Source of the DNA: Vermamoeba vermiformis
Taxonomy: Eukaryota > Tubulinea > Echinamoebida
Direction: 5' to 3'
Assembly (NCBI GenBank): GCA_045837725.1
Contig: JBEWZL010000200.1
Location: 186,001 to 250,000 of the forward strand
DNA: 64,000 nt
The translations under genes were made by a program, and so were the position numbers. Below the pieces are notes generated by a model, which did no database searches, was not told where the DNA came from, and worked only from the letters and a program-made list of their open reading frames with translations. Shown one piece after another: positions 37,601-49,460 of the stretch; positions within the stretch are counted from its first letter, which is position 1; the number at the start of each line of letters is the position of its first letter.

Positions 37601-39551
37601 ATGGTAGGCATCGTCCAATTGATTGAGGGCATCGAAAATGAGAACCAGGCGAGGGTTCTTTGGATTGCCAGCCTTCTCAAGCAACTTGCGGAATATGATG
37701 ACCAACTCGTTGTAGTCTTGTGGGATCGGGTCATCGAATTCGTACTTGGCAGCCAATTCTTGCACCACGCGTGACAATGTGTTTCTAATGTTTGTAGAGC
37801 CAGGCGCGGCACCAATGAAGTGCGGCAAGACGAAGCACTCGCCGCTCAAGGCCTCAGGACTCGCCTTCATTTGCAATGCAAATGCAGATACGAGTGAGGT
37901 CTTACCGGCACCAGGCTCACCCACAATCACCATAGCTTTGTTCTGCGCGCTGTTGGATGGTGCGCAGTGAGCTTTGATTTGATTCATCAATGTGTCACGG
38001 CCGACAAAGAGTCGTGAGTGACTTTCGATGAATGACTCGTGGTAGCTGCGCTCCACTGACAAAGGATCGAGGTCCATTTGCTCAGTCGCAAACTACAAGA
38101 CGAATTAGCGTTGAGTGCTTCGCAGCGGTTAATTAAGCGAGCCTTACCTCCTCTTGCATAAAGACCCACAATTGCTCCAAAATGAAGTCGCCAAACTTCT
38201 CAAGGTCTCCCACAAGTGGCTTATTGTCAACAACGCCCTTCCATCTGCTGTGGTAATTATCCAACACCGCGAACCTCTTCGGATCAGCCACCGCAGCAGC
38301 CTTTCTGATATCGTCCTTGAGAATCTCCAGCTCTTGCGCAGCTGTCGGTGTTTCAGAGGCAAAGTCGCTTTTGTAATTAGGAGGCACGTCAGGCATGAAT
38401 CCCTTTATAGATATTGGTTAGAATATAGAGCTCAATATCTAATAATGTCAAACACTTACTGTGTCCCTCAGTGCAATGACTGCACGTGTGTTGTTCAATT
38501 TGTTCAAGGCACCAGCGTGAATTTCGAGGCAAGTCACGCTAGGCTTGGGGCGCAAGTCACTGATCCACGGCCATTTAGCCAAGGAATCGGAGTTGATTTC
38601 CGGGACAAAGCCCCATCTGCTGCCGACGACACCCACGAAGAATGGGGCACAGGACTCGACCTCGCCCAAACAGACTTCAACTGCGACATCGTCTTCAGTC
38701 ACACCCCAGCGCAGATCTACTGGGTGCACGTGTACGCGCAGTCTGTTGCATCTAACACGAGATATTAGGCCTAGTCTACAGATAATTTGAATGATGGCAC
38801 GTACCTTTCTTGCAGCTCGGGAAACACGGCACGAGTCAGATAGTCTCGCTCACCGTGCATGTCTCTGAATGTCGAGCTGATGAACACACGAGCTGTGCGC
38901 CACTTGCCAAGACTCTCTTTCGTGTGTTCTTTTTTGGCCTGTCAGAGCGCGTTAGGGCACGTCGCATTATTATTATTGTAACGTGATCCTCACCTTCTTG
39001 GCAGCTTTGTCACCGTCCGGTGCATTATTAGCTTTATCACCTTGGTGTGATAGTTCTTCGTCCTACGGAAACGTGGTTAGTTTTGTACAAATCCCAAGGA
39101 GCTAATTTTAGTAACAACTTACAATTATCATCTTATCTTCGGTCTTGCTAGCTGATGATGTGCTAGATTTAGCAGCGCTAGCCTTGCAAATGAATGGTGT
39201 GTGATCCACCAACTGATCTGCCTTCAAACAAGCGTCGATGAAAGCAGGGGTTACGATAGTCAAATTTTTGGAGACGGCACTCTGAATTTTGCTAGAGCCA
39301 GAACTAAATTCGGCGTCTGTAGCGATAACGTAGTTGATCTACAAAATTGTGAATTAGTCTCCAGCGCGAGATAATTTCAAGACTAACCAGCTAAAAAAAT
39401 TAAATTGAATAAAAAAGCAATAATAAATACTAAATACCTTAGGATTGACCAAATACTCAACATCTCCTCCGTGCTTCGTAATCTCCGTCTTCAGGTGAGT
39501 CACCGTCGAGACGGGAAGGTTTATAAAAACGAACTTCAACTTGGCAAACAT
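34685..39551 (-). CDS. BRCT-DUF4062-NACHT-WD40 protein (STAND NTPase)
   Basis: Seven exons: 39551-39438, 39338-39123, 39062-38994, 38938-38806, 38742-38460, 38402-38148 and 38092-34685. Domain order: a BRCT-like N-terminus ([18 protein letters not shown], then [11 protein letters not shown]), a charged linker, a DUF4062 domain ([20 protein letters not shown] and VDLRWGV), a NACHT module with Walker [15 protein letters not shown] and Walker [15 protein letters not shown], a helical region, then fourteen WD40 repeats ([10 protein letters not shown] to [10 protein letters not shown]), enough for two seven-blade propellers. STAND NTPases of this kind (TEP1, NWD-type, fungal NLR-like) act as signal-triggered assembly switches, with the WD40 part as sensor. 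The phase at the exon 4/5 junction should be checked. The role here, immunity or RNP scaffolding, is not determined. Confidence 0.88.
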
Positions 39552-40255
39552 TTCTTTTCTATATGATGTTGGTGTAGGATAGTGAATTTAATAGTAATTG
39601 ATTGTATTTATGAAATGTTTGGCCTTGTCCTTTGTTGGATTTAGGTTGGGAAAAGTAAATGGGCATAGAGAAAGTATAGCTTGGGCTATTCAGCAAATAA
39701 TACGCTCACTAATAAATACGCGTGAGCTGTGTCGCTATTGAGTGTTTTTTTCGGCCGTACGAAAATGATCTGGTGCAAAAAATCGCTGGCTCTTTTGTCG
39801 TTTTTGATTCCTGCTTTATTCGCAGAATGACGTCATCAGCTCCTTACATTGATGACTAAAGATTGGTTGGTCTTTATTTGCATAATGTCCCTCGTCTGGA
39901 ATTAGCATAGAGGTTTCTGTACGTGCCACGATCTGAAATATCATTGTGGGTATAAGAATATGACACTGATTATTTGACTTTGCTCGTGCAACGCGCCAAC
40001 AGTAATTTCTTTGCGTAATCGTCTGTTGAAGATTGTCTTATGTAATCAAAAAAGATATTCGCGGCCTCGTCATTCTGTGTAACTTTTATTTTACTATATA
40101 ATATTCGGCAATAATAATCGAGCATTAATTGCCTATTACATTGGATTAATCAAAGATTTTTTGCGTGTTGATCTGTTTGGTTGCGAGGGGACAAAAATCA
40201 AGCTGCAATAATATTTTTAGTCACCTGCACGCGCACACAACAACACAATACAAAT
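39552..40255. other. Bidirectional promoter region
   Basis: About 700 bases between the divergent NACHT-WD40 and twinfilin genes. It contains a perfect CRE-type octamer TGACGTCA at 39828-39835. Otherwise AT-rich without ORFs of note. Confidence 0.5.
39828..39835. promoter_or_regulatory. CRE/ATF-like octamer TGACGTCA
   Basis: Perfect palindromic cAMP-response-element core in the divergent promoter between the STAND gene and twinfilin. bZIP factors bind this site in animals, fungi and plants. A functional role here is inference from sequence and position only. Confidence 0.35.
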
Positions 40256-41898
40256 ATGAGTCATTCAAGTGGTATCGGAGGTACATATTAAAATTCAGAA
40301 TTGCTAGAGGAGGCAAAGATCGAGGAAGATTCGGAGCCAGTGATTCCTCGAGTCATTATGTTTTGCGACTCAGTTATTGATCGTGTATATTTTTATAGTT
40401 TCTGAACAACTCAGCAAAGTCTGGGGTAGCGCTCTTCAAAACGAGAACGTTCGTTTGATCAAGGTTCGCATTATCAACGGTAAGAAGTAATATTTATGAA
40501 TAATTTGGTGCTCATATTTTCTATTCGAATAGATTCTCTTGTTGATGTTACTTCCGTGCCCATTGGCTCCACAGATGCAGATCAAGATATCCTTTCAATT
40601 TTAATTTTCCAACTGAAGATTTTTTTGATATTACAGCAGACATTATGCAGCACCGCAAACACGATAACTAGCATAATTTTCCACAAATTTTCCAACCTAT
40701 AATTATTACCTCTGATCGCTAAAATCTTCCTTGACCGTTGATTACATTTCTCCAAAGCCACAGATCTTCTCGAACCCGTCGAGCCCTGCTTCATTTTGTA
40801 CAGATTGGACTCTAAGAACGAATATGGATTCCAATGGGTTATGATGTGCTACGTGCCCGACAAGTCTAAGGTAACTTCTTTAACGTCCAGCAGAGCTCGT
40901 TTTCGTCGGCAACTCTTATTTCTCGTTTACATGGAGCATTTAAATATTAACGCTGCGGATAATAGGTGAAGGATAAGATGACCTACGCTGCCACTCGTGC
41001 CAACTTGAAGAGACAATTGGGCAGCAACTACTTTGTCAACGAAGTCTTCGGCACCGTTGTTGTAAGTGACTCGAGCGATGTAACTGAGGTGATAGTCCTC
41101 GCAGGTCTAATGGTGTTTGAATACAGAAAGACTTTTCTAAGGACGGCTATGACAAGCACGTTGAATCACAACACGCTGATGCTCCTCTCACCCAACAAGA
41201 ACAATTGGCCCAAGAAGAGGTACGTTGAATACTCTTTACATATCATATTAAGGAGCACGAGCACTATGCATAGAGCAGATATTAATAGTTGCAATTAGGC
41301 CACCAGCGCAGTGTATGTCGGTGGAGGTGCTTATGTTCACGGTGTTGCCTTCCCCGTCGACCAAGCTGTCATCGATGCTTTTGGCAAGATGAAGAGCGGT
41401 TCTGTCAACTACATCCAATTGTCTATTGACGCAGCCAACGAGAAGATCATGTTGGCTGAAAAGACTACCGTGAATGCCATCGAAGACTTGAGAAACCATG
41501 TTTCGACAACTGAACCTCGCTTCCACTTGTACAACTGGACTCACAATGTTGACGGCTCTTCTGAGACCGCCCTTGGTAAGCTGATGAATCATGTCCTACA
41601 GTTTTAATATGCTAATGCTCTGTAAACAGTATTTATTTACTCTTGCCCTGACGGAGCTAACGGAACCAAATCCGCTCCTGTCAAGTTGAGAATGTTGTAC
41701 TCTAGCAGCAAGGCTAACGCTCAGAACATCGTTACCAGCGCTGGTTTGAATATTGCTGCTAAATTGGAGATTAACGCTCCCGTGGATGTCGTCGAAGATC
41801 ACGTTTACAAAATGCTCCACCCTGAAGTTCAACAACAAAAGCAAGCTTTTAGCAAGCCCACCAAGCCTGGCAAGGGTCAACGACGTCTTATTAAATAA
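40256..41898 (+). CDS. TWF: Twinfilin (two ADF-homology domains)
   Basis: Eight exons: 40256-40280, 40399-40479, 40533-40586, 40746-40870, 40966-41061, 41127-41219, 41299-41575 and 41630-41898. The product binds G-actin and caps filament barbed ends. First ADF-H domain: PCFILYRLDSKNEYGFQWV, then YVPDKSKVKDKMTYAATRAN, which matches the twinfilin signature. Second: GVAFPVDQAVIDAF, EPRFHLYNW and VFIYSCPDG. The basic tail ends KPGKGQRRLIK, as in twinfilins (capping-protein and phosphoinositide contact). Length of about 340 residues is normal. Intron 3 is a U12-type AT-AC intron; all the others are GT-AG. Codon use is optimised, consistent with an abundant cytoskeletal protein. Confidence 0.95.
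40587..40745 (+). other. U12-type AT-AC intron in twinfilin
   Basis: The coding frame needs to splice from ...GSTDADQ (ending g at 40586) to DFSKATDLLEPVEPC (starting 40746). No GT donor is available. The intron starts ATATCCTTT, the exact minor-spliceosome 5' consensus, ends in AC, and has TTCCTTGAC at 40727-40735, matching the U12 branch consensus about 11 nt before the end. Phase 1 on both sides gives a clean Asp codon. Confidence 0.92.
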
Positions 41899-42144
41899 TC
41901 TCGCTCACTTGCCAGTACTGTCGTGTCTTTTATTTGTTTAGTAATAAATTTGCTGTAATCTCTTTTCTGGTTATTGTTATAGTATCAAGAATACAACACA
42001 TAATGATTCAACTGTATTTGTGTATCAATCGATTGTTGTGAGCGAGATCTTCGTGCGGGAGGTTGCAAAATTGTTCACTGAAAAAGGTCGAGCAAAGAAC
42101 CAAAACGAGTAAAAAAATTGATGGCGTTTGTTATGCATTAAATA

Positions 42145-44768
42145 ATGGATCGGCACCACGATGGAACGAGCAGTAGTGATAGTGACGTTTCCCAATCGAA
42201 CCTGCCGAAGCAGATGGCAGCTTGTAAAACTTGCAAAGAAAAACACAGACGCTGTAAGCAAAATATTTGCTGAATTGTTGTATATTTTTGAATATTAATT
42301 CAGATGTGTAATTTGACTCGCGTTCAAATTATTAATATAGCGGATTTATTCGCAGGTGACGGCTTAGCACCCTGTGGAAGTTGTATTAAGCATGGAGTAG
42401 AATGCGAGCCATCACAAAAGCCTTCTCGCAAAGGTCCCACAAGAGGTCAGTTCCGATTTGTCCTTTGCCACGGTTTATTAGTGCTGATCTAATTTTAACC
42501 GAATACTCATTGGTCATTTAGGTGAATTAAAGGAGCTGCGAGAGTCGGTTGGTCAACTGCAGCAAGACCTGGAAGTGGAACGTCAAAAATACAAAGATCT
42601 GCAAGAAAAATTCGAACTAATGCGCTCTAAGAAGGCAGAGGTACGTTAATTTCTAACTTCCATTAGTCAAATATTAGATTAAATTGATTACCGCCGCTTT
42701 TATATTGTTACGGCGGTGAACTTTCATCGGAGAAGATCTTTTACGAAACGAGAAATTTTGCTAATTATTTGTTCTTTTGTTGCTATAATAGTCAGAGGAC
42801 ATTTCTTTGTCTGGTCATCTTAGTTCTACGCACGCACTGGATATTACATTGAGGCGGTATAACGAACACGTTTTGCCATGGTATCAAGTTTCTGTCCCAT
42901 ACAAGGACTTTCAGTTCCTACGAAACAAAAAAGGTAATCAAGAAAGCAATATTTCATATTTCTTAGTTTAGACAGAACCTTCGAAAAAACATATTTGTTT
43001 TTTTTGCCTTATCGGGAATACTCACAATCTGCGTAGATCTCGACCCGCGGACGTTATGTACATACGCTTGTTTGCTAGCGGGTTCGACAATGTCTGGAGA
43101 TTCAAGACATACACTCGAACTATTTCAGCGTGTCAGGTACCTGTAGATCTAACCGCTCTGCAAGTACTAAATATTCTTTGCAGGACTGGGCTCAGCAGCA
43201 TGTACGACATGACTGACCCGTATATATGCGCTGTGTACATGATGTTAGCGCGGATCTACGTGATGTTTGTAGACAACGACAAAGCAGCCTTGTGCAACAC
43301 CACAGCTCTGCAGATGAGCGAGCGATTGATGGAGCGATTGAAAGTGCAAGAAGTGAATGGCATCAATTTAGAAGTCGTGAAGCAGAACTGCTTGTTGAAC
43401 TGCGTGGATAACAACAAGTGAGTTTGGTCTAGTAATTCCGCTCCGTACTCCGAGATTACTAACGTCGCGCGATAGGGAGCGGCAGATTCAAAGTCTCAAA
43501 CAAGTGGTAGCCAAGACGACCCTCAGTTCTAAAGGCATCACCATACAAGCGGTCTATTTGTTGCGTCAAGTACGTTGTTGACATTTGCTAATGTGTCTGT
43601 ACTAACAGTCACGCAGATTTGGACACTAATATCAACGGCCATGCGCACGAATGACAAGCTGTTTAACTCGCCAGAAAACATCCGCTACATCTTCTCGCTG
43701 ATTTCTATTGTGAAAGATATGGCCGACAAGTCTGACATTCGGTATGGATTATCTCCCTGCCATTAATATCATTTAATTACTAACATTGATTTTAGTGACA
43801 TTTTGAAAGTAAGACTGTCATCGAAAGTGGCTATTTTGACATTTTTGATCGGCATGGACACCACGGCAGAAATTGTAAGCGGTAATTTTGTGGTCCAAAA
43901 CAATTCTAACAATCAATGCCCAGTTTGTAAATAGAGTACTAGAAAAGGCTGAGACCGTCAGCAAAGAGCTGCACCACACGTTGTTTTTGATCGTGATTCC
44001 GCTGTTCATGCTCGGTCAGATCCTCGTGTTCAAAGGCGATCACGGCAATATTGAGCGGGTAAGTGCGGGTAATTCTCTCTGTAAGGCCTGTCATACTAAC
44101 GCGCTCAGGTCATACGAGCCATCAAACGACTCACTTCGGTGAGCCCCTACGCAACTACAATCGTCGACTCGCTTTCACGCGCAGAACTGGACTGTGACAT
44201 TCCCGAGTACTACGACGCAATCTTTTATCAACATATTCATCGATTCCGAAACACAAATCTCACGTACGGCAATGGCTTCAATCAAATCAGCGAGAAGGAG
44301 CTGTTGAGTATCTTTGAAGACACTCCTGAACCCGATGTCAATGTGACCAAAAAAGCACGTGTTGATGACCGCAGAAGTGTGCCTACAGCTACAGAGCCCA
44401 TGCAACCAGTGCAGCCTCATCAGCCTCGCATGCATGTCCATCAGCCTACTGCTACTAATGTCCAGCACCCAGGGAATCATGTGACTCATATGCAGCACCC
44501 TCAGTACTCATACCCTGCCACCAATGGGCATCACAACCCTTCCATGTATTATACTCCACCAATGCCGTATGTCCCGCAACAACAATACGCTCACAACTAT
44601 GCAGCACCCCCGATGATGTCGAACACAGCACACGCACAGGGTACTCTCAATTTGTCCCTCGACTACGAAGATGTCATTGAAACTGGTCCTCCGTCATATC
44701 AACCACCGAGATCAGACCCCTCTAGTAACGGGTTCAACAACTACCCCTATTATCCGCACACGAGGTAA
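42145..44768 (+). CDS. Zn(II)2Cys6 (fungal-type) transcription factor
   Basis: Eleven exons from 42145-42253 to 44109-44768. The binuclear zinc cluster is made across the first intron: ACKTCKEKHRRC, then DGLAPCGSCIKHGVEC, with all six Cys at standard spacing. A coiled coil follows (LKELRESVGQLQQDLEVER), as in Gal4-type dimerisers, then a helical middle region (SSMYDMTDPYICAVYMML, LLNCVDNNKERQIQSLK) comparable to the fungal-specific middle-homology domain. The last exon is His/Pro/Gln/Tyr-rich, a plausible activation domain. The factor would bind CGG-type half sites. Such proteins are mostly fungal but also occur in amoebozoans. Target genes unknown. Confidence 0.85.
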
Positions 44769-44907
44769 CTTGTAAATAAATTGTAAAATAAAACGAAACC
44801 ACATGCTTCGCCCAAACTGATAATTAATTGTAAGCACTTTGCTAATGTTTGATAAGGTTTTATTTGTTGATAAATATTCACTGCATAAAAAACGTGTCTC
44901 TTCGGGC

Positions 44908-47137
44908 TTAGAAGTAGTAGAAGCTGTCAATGTACTTCTGAGCAGCGCTGTATTCACGGTCCCAGTCGTTGCCCACAGTGCTGAACGAGATCAACAGCGC
45001 CATGTTGTTGCGCAAAGCAAACTTTTGCATGATAACACGCGTGTTGCGGCCCATTGGTGTTTCGATGCCGCCAGAGAGACGCAAAACTTTACCAGGCTCA
45101 CCACCCAACTCGCAGCTGTCGTTCTGCAAGACCTTGAAGTCACGAGCACCAGTCTCTTCAACCATCTTCTTGGCCTGATCGATCAACTCGAAGGCAATGC
45201 TGTCGAGTGACACATCGGGCTCGTTGCCTGCGCGGACATGTCAGTTGAACTTACTAATGACTAATGCGAGTACGTACCAATGTCACGGATGACAATGGAG
45301 ATGTGCACGGGCAAGTACATGCCCATGGGATAGTTACGCATAACCTCCAATTCACTGGACTGTAGTAAGGTGAGTCAAATGTACCTTCAAAGCGTGGGCT
45401 GTACGTACTTTAATAATAGCGAGAGTCATGCCCAAGAAATCTTCTTTGGGTGTGTAAGCGGATTGATTGAAGTAAATGCCAAATCGGTGAATCAAGTTCT
45501 CAACGCTGGCCAATGTGGCGTACTTGGGCTTCTCATCTGCGCAACCGTTATTAATACGCACTGAGTCAATAGATCACACGCGTTACTACGTACTGGCTTG
45601 CAAGAACTGGAAGGAGGCAACAATGCGCTCGAAGATCTTGAACGGTCGCTCGTCATCGTCCTCAGGTGTGTTGGCAATCAAGGTGATCGTGTAAATGAAG
45701 TTGTTGCGCAGTGTGAACACTTGCATAAATCGATCACCGACAGCGAGGGAGTTCGAGGCAAATGTGGCCACACGCGCGGGCAGACCACTGAGCAGCGACT
45801 TCTTCATGACCACTTTGTTCACGGGCAACAGCTTCGAGATCTGAATGCGAGCAATGCGGCTGACGTCCTTGATGGTGTAATTGGCTGAGGCTGGCAAGGG
45901 CGAGGCGTGTACGGCCAAGCTGATGTGCGACACTTCGCTGCCTTCGCGCGACCTGTCAAAGTGTCACATGGCGTGTCATTTACACGTCTCAACGCACACT
46001 ACTTACACGTAGTTGTAGCCGATCAATTGGCCCTTGACAGCGGCAATTGAGTCGACAGCAGACTCGGCCCAGGAGAGCGGCACTCGCACGGCAAATCTGT
46101 GCTCGAGTGACTCGTGGACGTGTGCGCGAAGAACAACGTGCTGCGTGCAAAAGAATTAGATCTCGTGCGCGGAGATATTGGCGATCACGTGACGTGCAAC
46201 ACTTGCCTTGATTTGTTTCTTAATTTTGATCAATTTGAACGACTGCAACATGGTCGCAATAGTCTTTTGATATTTTTCAAATAAACTGGACTCGCTGCTG
46301 AAAGTGAAGATGTACGCCACTCTGTCTTTCAATGTCCAAATTTGGAAAAATTGAATCATCGTGTCTTCGTCAACCTGCGGCCAAAAATCAGTGGACTAAT
46401 AATGACTTGATATTATGTTCAATACTTACAGGTGCGACATACATGCACTTAGTGGCCTTAAGTCCGCCCAACATGGCTGGCTCGACCTATTTAAATAAAT
46501 TAATATTTTAATTGGACTCCATAATAATGCATGTTTGACGAACCTTCATTTGGTCAGCAGGGAAGTCAGGAATGTCGCGCATTTGTTTAAGAGTCTTTTC
46601 AGTGTATTCATCGAGCGTTGTAATGTTTTCGTTGGTCAGATCTTGCGTCATTATGTTGACGGCAGGTTCAGTCATGTCTCCTGGATTCGCTTTTAAAAGT
46701 GTCAGTATTTACGAACGAATATTTGAGAAAAAATAATATTAATTTCGTGGTTCGTATTCAGTGGCCTTGCAGCAAAAAACAGCAAAGTAAAATTGATCTG
46801 ATCTGATCCACAAAAAAAAAATTATTGTAAGGGTGCTTATATATTAATTTATGTGACAGGTATATTTATGAAATATTTGCGGCTGTTTGGTATCGTATTA
46901 TTTTTTGGTGAGATATTTAGGCGGGATGTAAACTCACGGCCATAAAATAGTGAAGTAATTCCAGAATTAATTATTAAGCGCGTATATTCTTATAATATTG
47001 TCATAGGGATAATTACATGATTTAACAGGGGAAAATAACACAATAGTGCCGCTTGCATCTTCTTCTTTAGTCCATTCTTCAGGCACGTTCAAAGTGAAAC
47101 CCAGATGCGGGCTTTGATATGTTTGCCAAGTCGACAT
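44908..47137 (-). CDS. Protein with three DcrB/DUF1795-like repeats
   Basis: Many short exons on the minus strand. Three similar units of about 150 residues each begin with a soluble front such as GFTLNVPEEW, FAVRVPLSWAES or YPMGMYLPVH, and end with the strand pair Q.(F/W)TL(R/K)...Y..T......, then a helix and SF: MIQFFQIWTLKDRVAYIFTF..MLQSFKLIK, RFMQVFTLRNNFIYTITLIA..VASFQFLQ, and IMQKFALRNNMALLISFS..YIDSFYYF. This layout resembles PsbP/DcrB-type (DUF1795) alpha-beta domains of unclear function. No signal peptide or membrane segment. The join between exon 1 (47137-47027) and exon 2 (start 46689) is not in phase as I read it, so the first exon is provisional. A start at MTEPAVN (about 46674) is the alternative. 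Confidence 0.5.
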
Positions 47138-47288
47138 TATAAATATATTATATTTGGCTTGTATCCGAGTTCGATCTGTGTTCGATCAGCGACACGATAA
47201 CAAAAAAAACTAGTAAATTCACAGAAGTTGGGAGAAATAATTGCGAGTCCGTTAAATTCAATTTCCCAATCTCAACAATAACCACAAT

Positions 47289-48534
47289 ATGTTATCCACA
47301 GAGCAAGTTGAAGGGCCTAATATAGTACAGACATACATGAGCGCAACACAGCCCAATCCACTGCCTTCAATCACAATGATTGACTTGTACAACTTGCTGC
47401 AAGACTTAGGTGCTCAAAAATTAATATTAGACGTGCGAGGACTAGAAATATATGAACGGAATCATGTTAGAACTGCTTTCAAACTCAAAATTGAAGAGGT
47501 GTTGCAAAAGAAAAATTCTGTTGAGCTTGAAGGTAATTTTCTTGTATTATGTGTGATATATCAACCATTTTTTATCGATTATTATCGAATATTTTGATGA
47601 CGATTCATTTATTAAATTTTTGTAGATCTCAAAGACATAATTTGCCAGAAGGTTTACGATGCTGGAGGTGGCATTAATGGCGATGATTGGATTACAAAAG
47701 ATGAAGCTAAGAGCTTTAGAATGCGAGGACTCGTCTACTCAGATATTATAGTTTATGATGACGAGGTATTTCCATTGTATTTTGACTAATTTAAGTACAA
47801 ACATGTTAATTACTATATTAGGGCAAAATAGACGGATTGGCAGCACAAATTGCACGTGTATTAGTCACTGAAGGAAAAACAAAACGAGTTAGGCTACTCG
47901 AAGGTACAAAATATTTTTAGGTTGTATGAATATAGACTTAATACTATTATAGGAGGCTTTAATAGCTTCAGTGCGCGCTATCCATATTTATGTACTTCAA
48001 AAACACTGCAAAAGAAATCAGTCGAAGGAGCATTGCCATCAGAAATCATTCCAGACTTTTTGTTTTTAGGCAGCTACGAGAACGCGACAAATAAGGAAGT
48101 TCTGAACCGATTGAAGATCAGTCACGTGCTCACTGTCGCTGCTGAGCTTGATTTGCAGAACCCGCCAGATCTCGTGTGGCGTCACATTCGCGTGAATGAC
48201 ACTACCGGCGATGACATTGCCCAGCACTTGAGCACTGCTTTTCAGTTTATAGGTGCGTGATATGAATGAAATATAAGGCCGATACTGCATTGAGTTATTG
48301 ACACGTGTCACAGATGAAGCCAAGATTGCGCATGGTCGCGTGTTAGTGCACTGCGCTATGGGCATTAGCAGGTCCTCGTCAGTGGTGATCGGCTATTTGA
48401 TCAAGTACCACGACTGGTCTTATGATCAGGCATATGATTTCGTCAAACAGCGGCGCAGCACGATCAAGCCCAATGCGGCATTTGTAACGCAGCTTAAAGT
48501 ATTTGCGACGAGTAAGACGCTAACAGCGCAATAA
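47289..48534 (+). CDS. Dual-specificity phosphatase with N-terminal rhodanese-like domain
   Basis: Five exons: 47289-47532, 47626-47765, 47822-47903, 47953-48252 and 48314-48534. The N-terminal part (ITMIDLYNLLQDLGAQKLIL, then DVRGLEIYERNHVRTAF) is a rhodanese/CH2-like domain as in MAP-kinase phosphatases. The C-terminal part begins IIPDFLFLGSYENATNKEVL and carries the phosphatase loop VHCAMGISRSSS (HCx5R intact) with the general-acid Asp probably in VNDTTGDD. It would remove phosphate from Ser/Thr/Tyr of signalling proteins and may be MKP-like or STYX-like in regulation. The last intron has TGACACGTGTCA directly next to its acceptor. Confidence 0.85.
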
Positions 48535-48583
48535 ATGAGAATTAAATTCTATTTACATAGTGTATTTAACAAGGGTCTTAGTA

Positions 48584-49230
48584 TTAATTGTAGCGAGACA
48601 AATTGATTCTGCCGCCGTGGATGTTGGTGTATTGCATCATGATGTTCGCTACCATCAGGATAAGACTTGAAGCCTAACGAACATATTAATACAAAGGATA
48701 ATATTCCAAATTTCGAATTAATACTTACAAAGACGGTAATTGCTGCGCCACACTGCGGATCGTCGGAACTGCATTGCGGGGCAAATGAATATAATCCGCT
48801 CAAGAAGACTAATAATGATTAGAATGGGTCAGGTGATATTAAAGGATGAAAACTTACAGACAGCTCCGCTGAAGATCAAGTTTAGCTGACAAAATACGAA
48901 ACAAATTATATACATGACGGGATGTGGTTTGATTATCCAGCCTGTCACAAGGATTATAAAGCTGATATTATCGAAATAATGCAATATCTTTACCTAAATA
49001 CAAACAGAATTGGACGACTGATATTGCGATTAAGGTCCAAAAAGGTTGCGAATCTTGCTCAAGCAAGTAAATCTTAGGCTCCACGCCAGCAATGATCGCG
49101 TAGCCAACTATCAAAGGCACGATACCAACTAAATACTGTAAGTATAATTGAAACCAGTGGGAGCAGCGCACGTACCAGCCAGCAGCACCAGCGTAAATAC
49201 TTGAAATCCGACTCGTTTTCTTGAAGGCAT
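48584..49230 (-). CDS. Small four-helix membrane protein
   Basis: Five exons read from ATG 49230 to the stop at 48584. Hydrophobic stretches: VGFQVFTLVLLAG joined across an intron to VGIVPLIVGYAIIAG, then PFWTLIAISVVQFCLYLG, PVMYIICFVFCQLNLIFSGA, and the last exon SSLILMVANIMMQY. A Cys-bearing loop (APQCSSDDPQCGAA) lies between the last helices and may be extracellular. The correct acceptors skip two nearby AGs that would give stops. I recognise no family. A tetraspan-like topology is the safest description. Convergent with the phosphatase gene, 49 bp apart. Confidence 0.55.
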
Positions 49231-49460
49231 TTGAGTTGTTGTTGATAGTGTGAATAAGTAATTGTAAAGAGTAAACACGATAATGTGCTGGATTCCTCAA
49301 AATTGTGGAATAATGGTGTAAATTTCGAGTAGATCGCGCCTCGATTTATAACAATTCTCTACTCCAATGCGACGCAAGATCTTCGTACCCGTGTACATAT
49401 ACATCCACTAGAGTTTGCGTTCAACGAGTTGCTGGCATAATCAGAAACAATGAACGAATT

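Noticed and set aside
38154-38768. 204-aa plus-strand ORF
   Set aside because: Antisense to three DUF4062/NACHT exons and an intron. No coding features.
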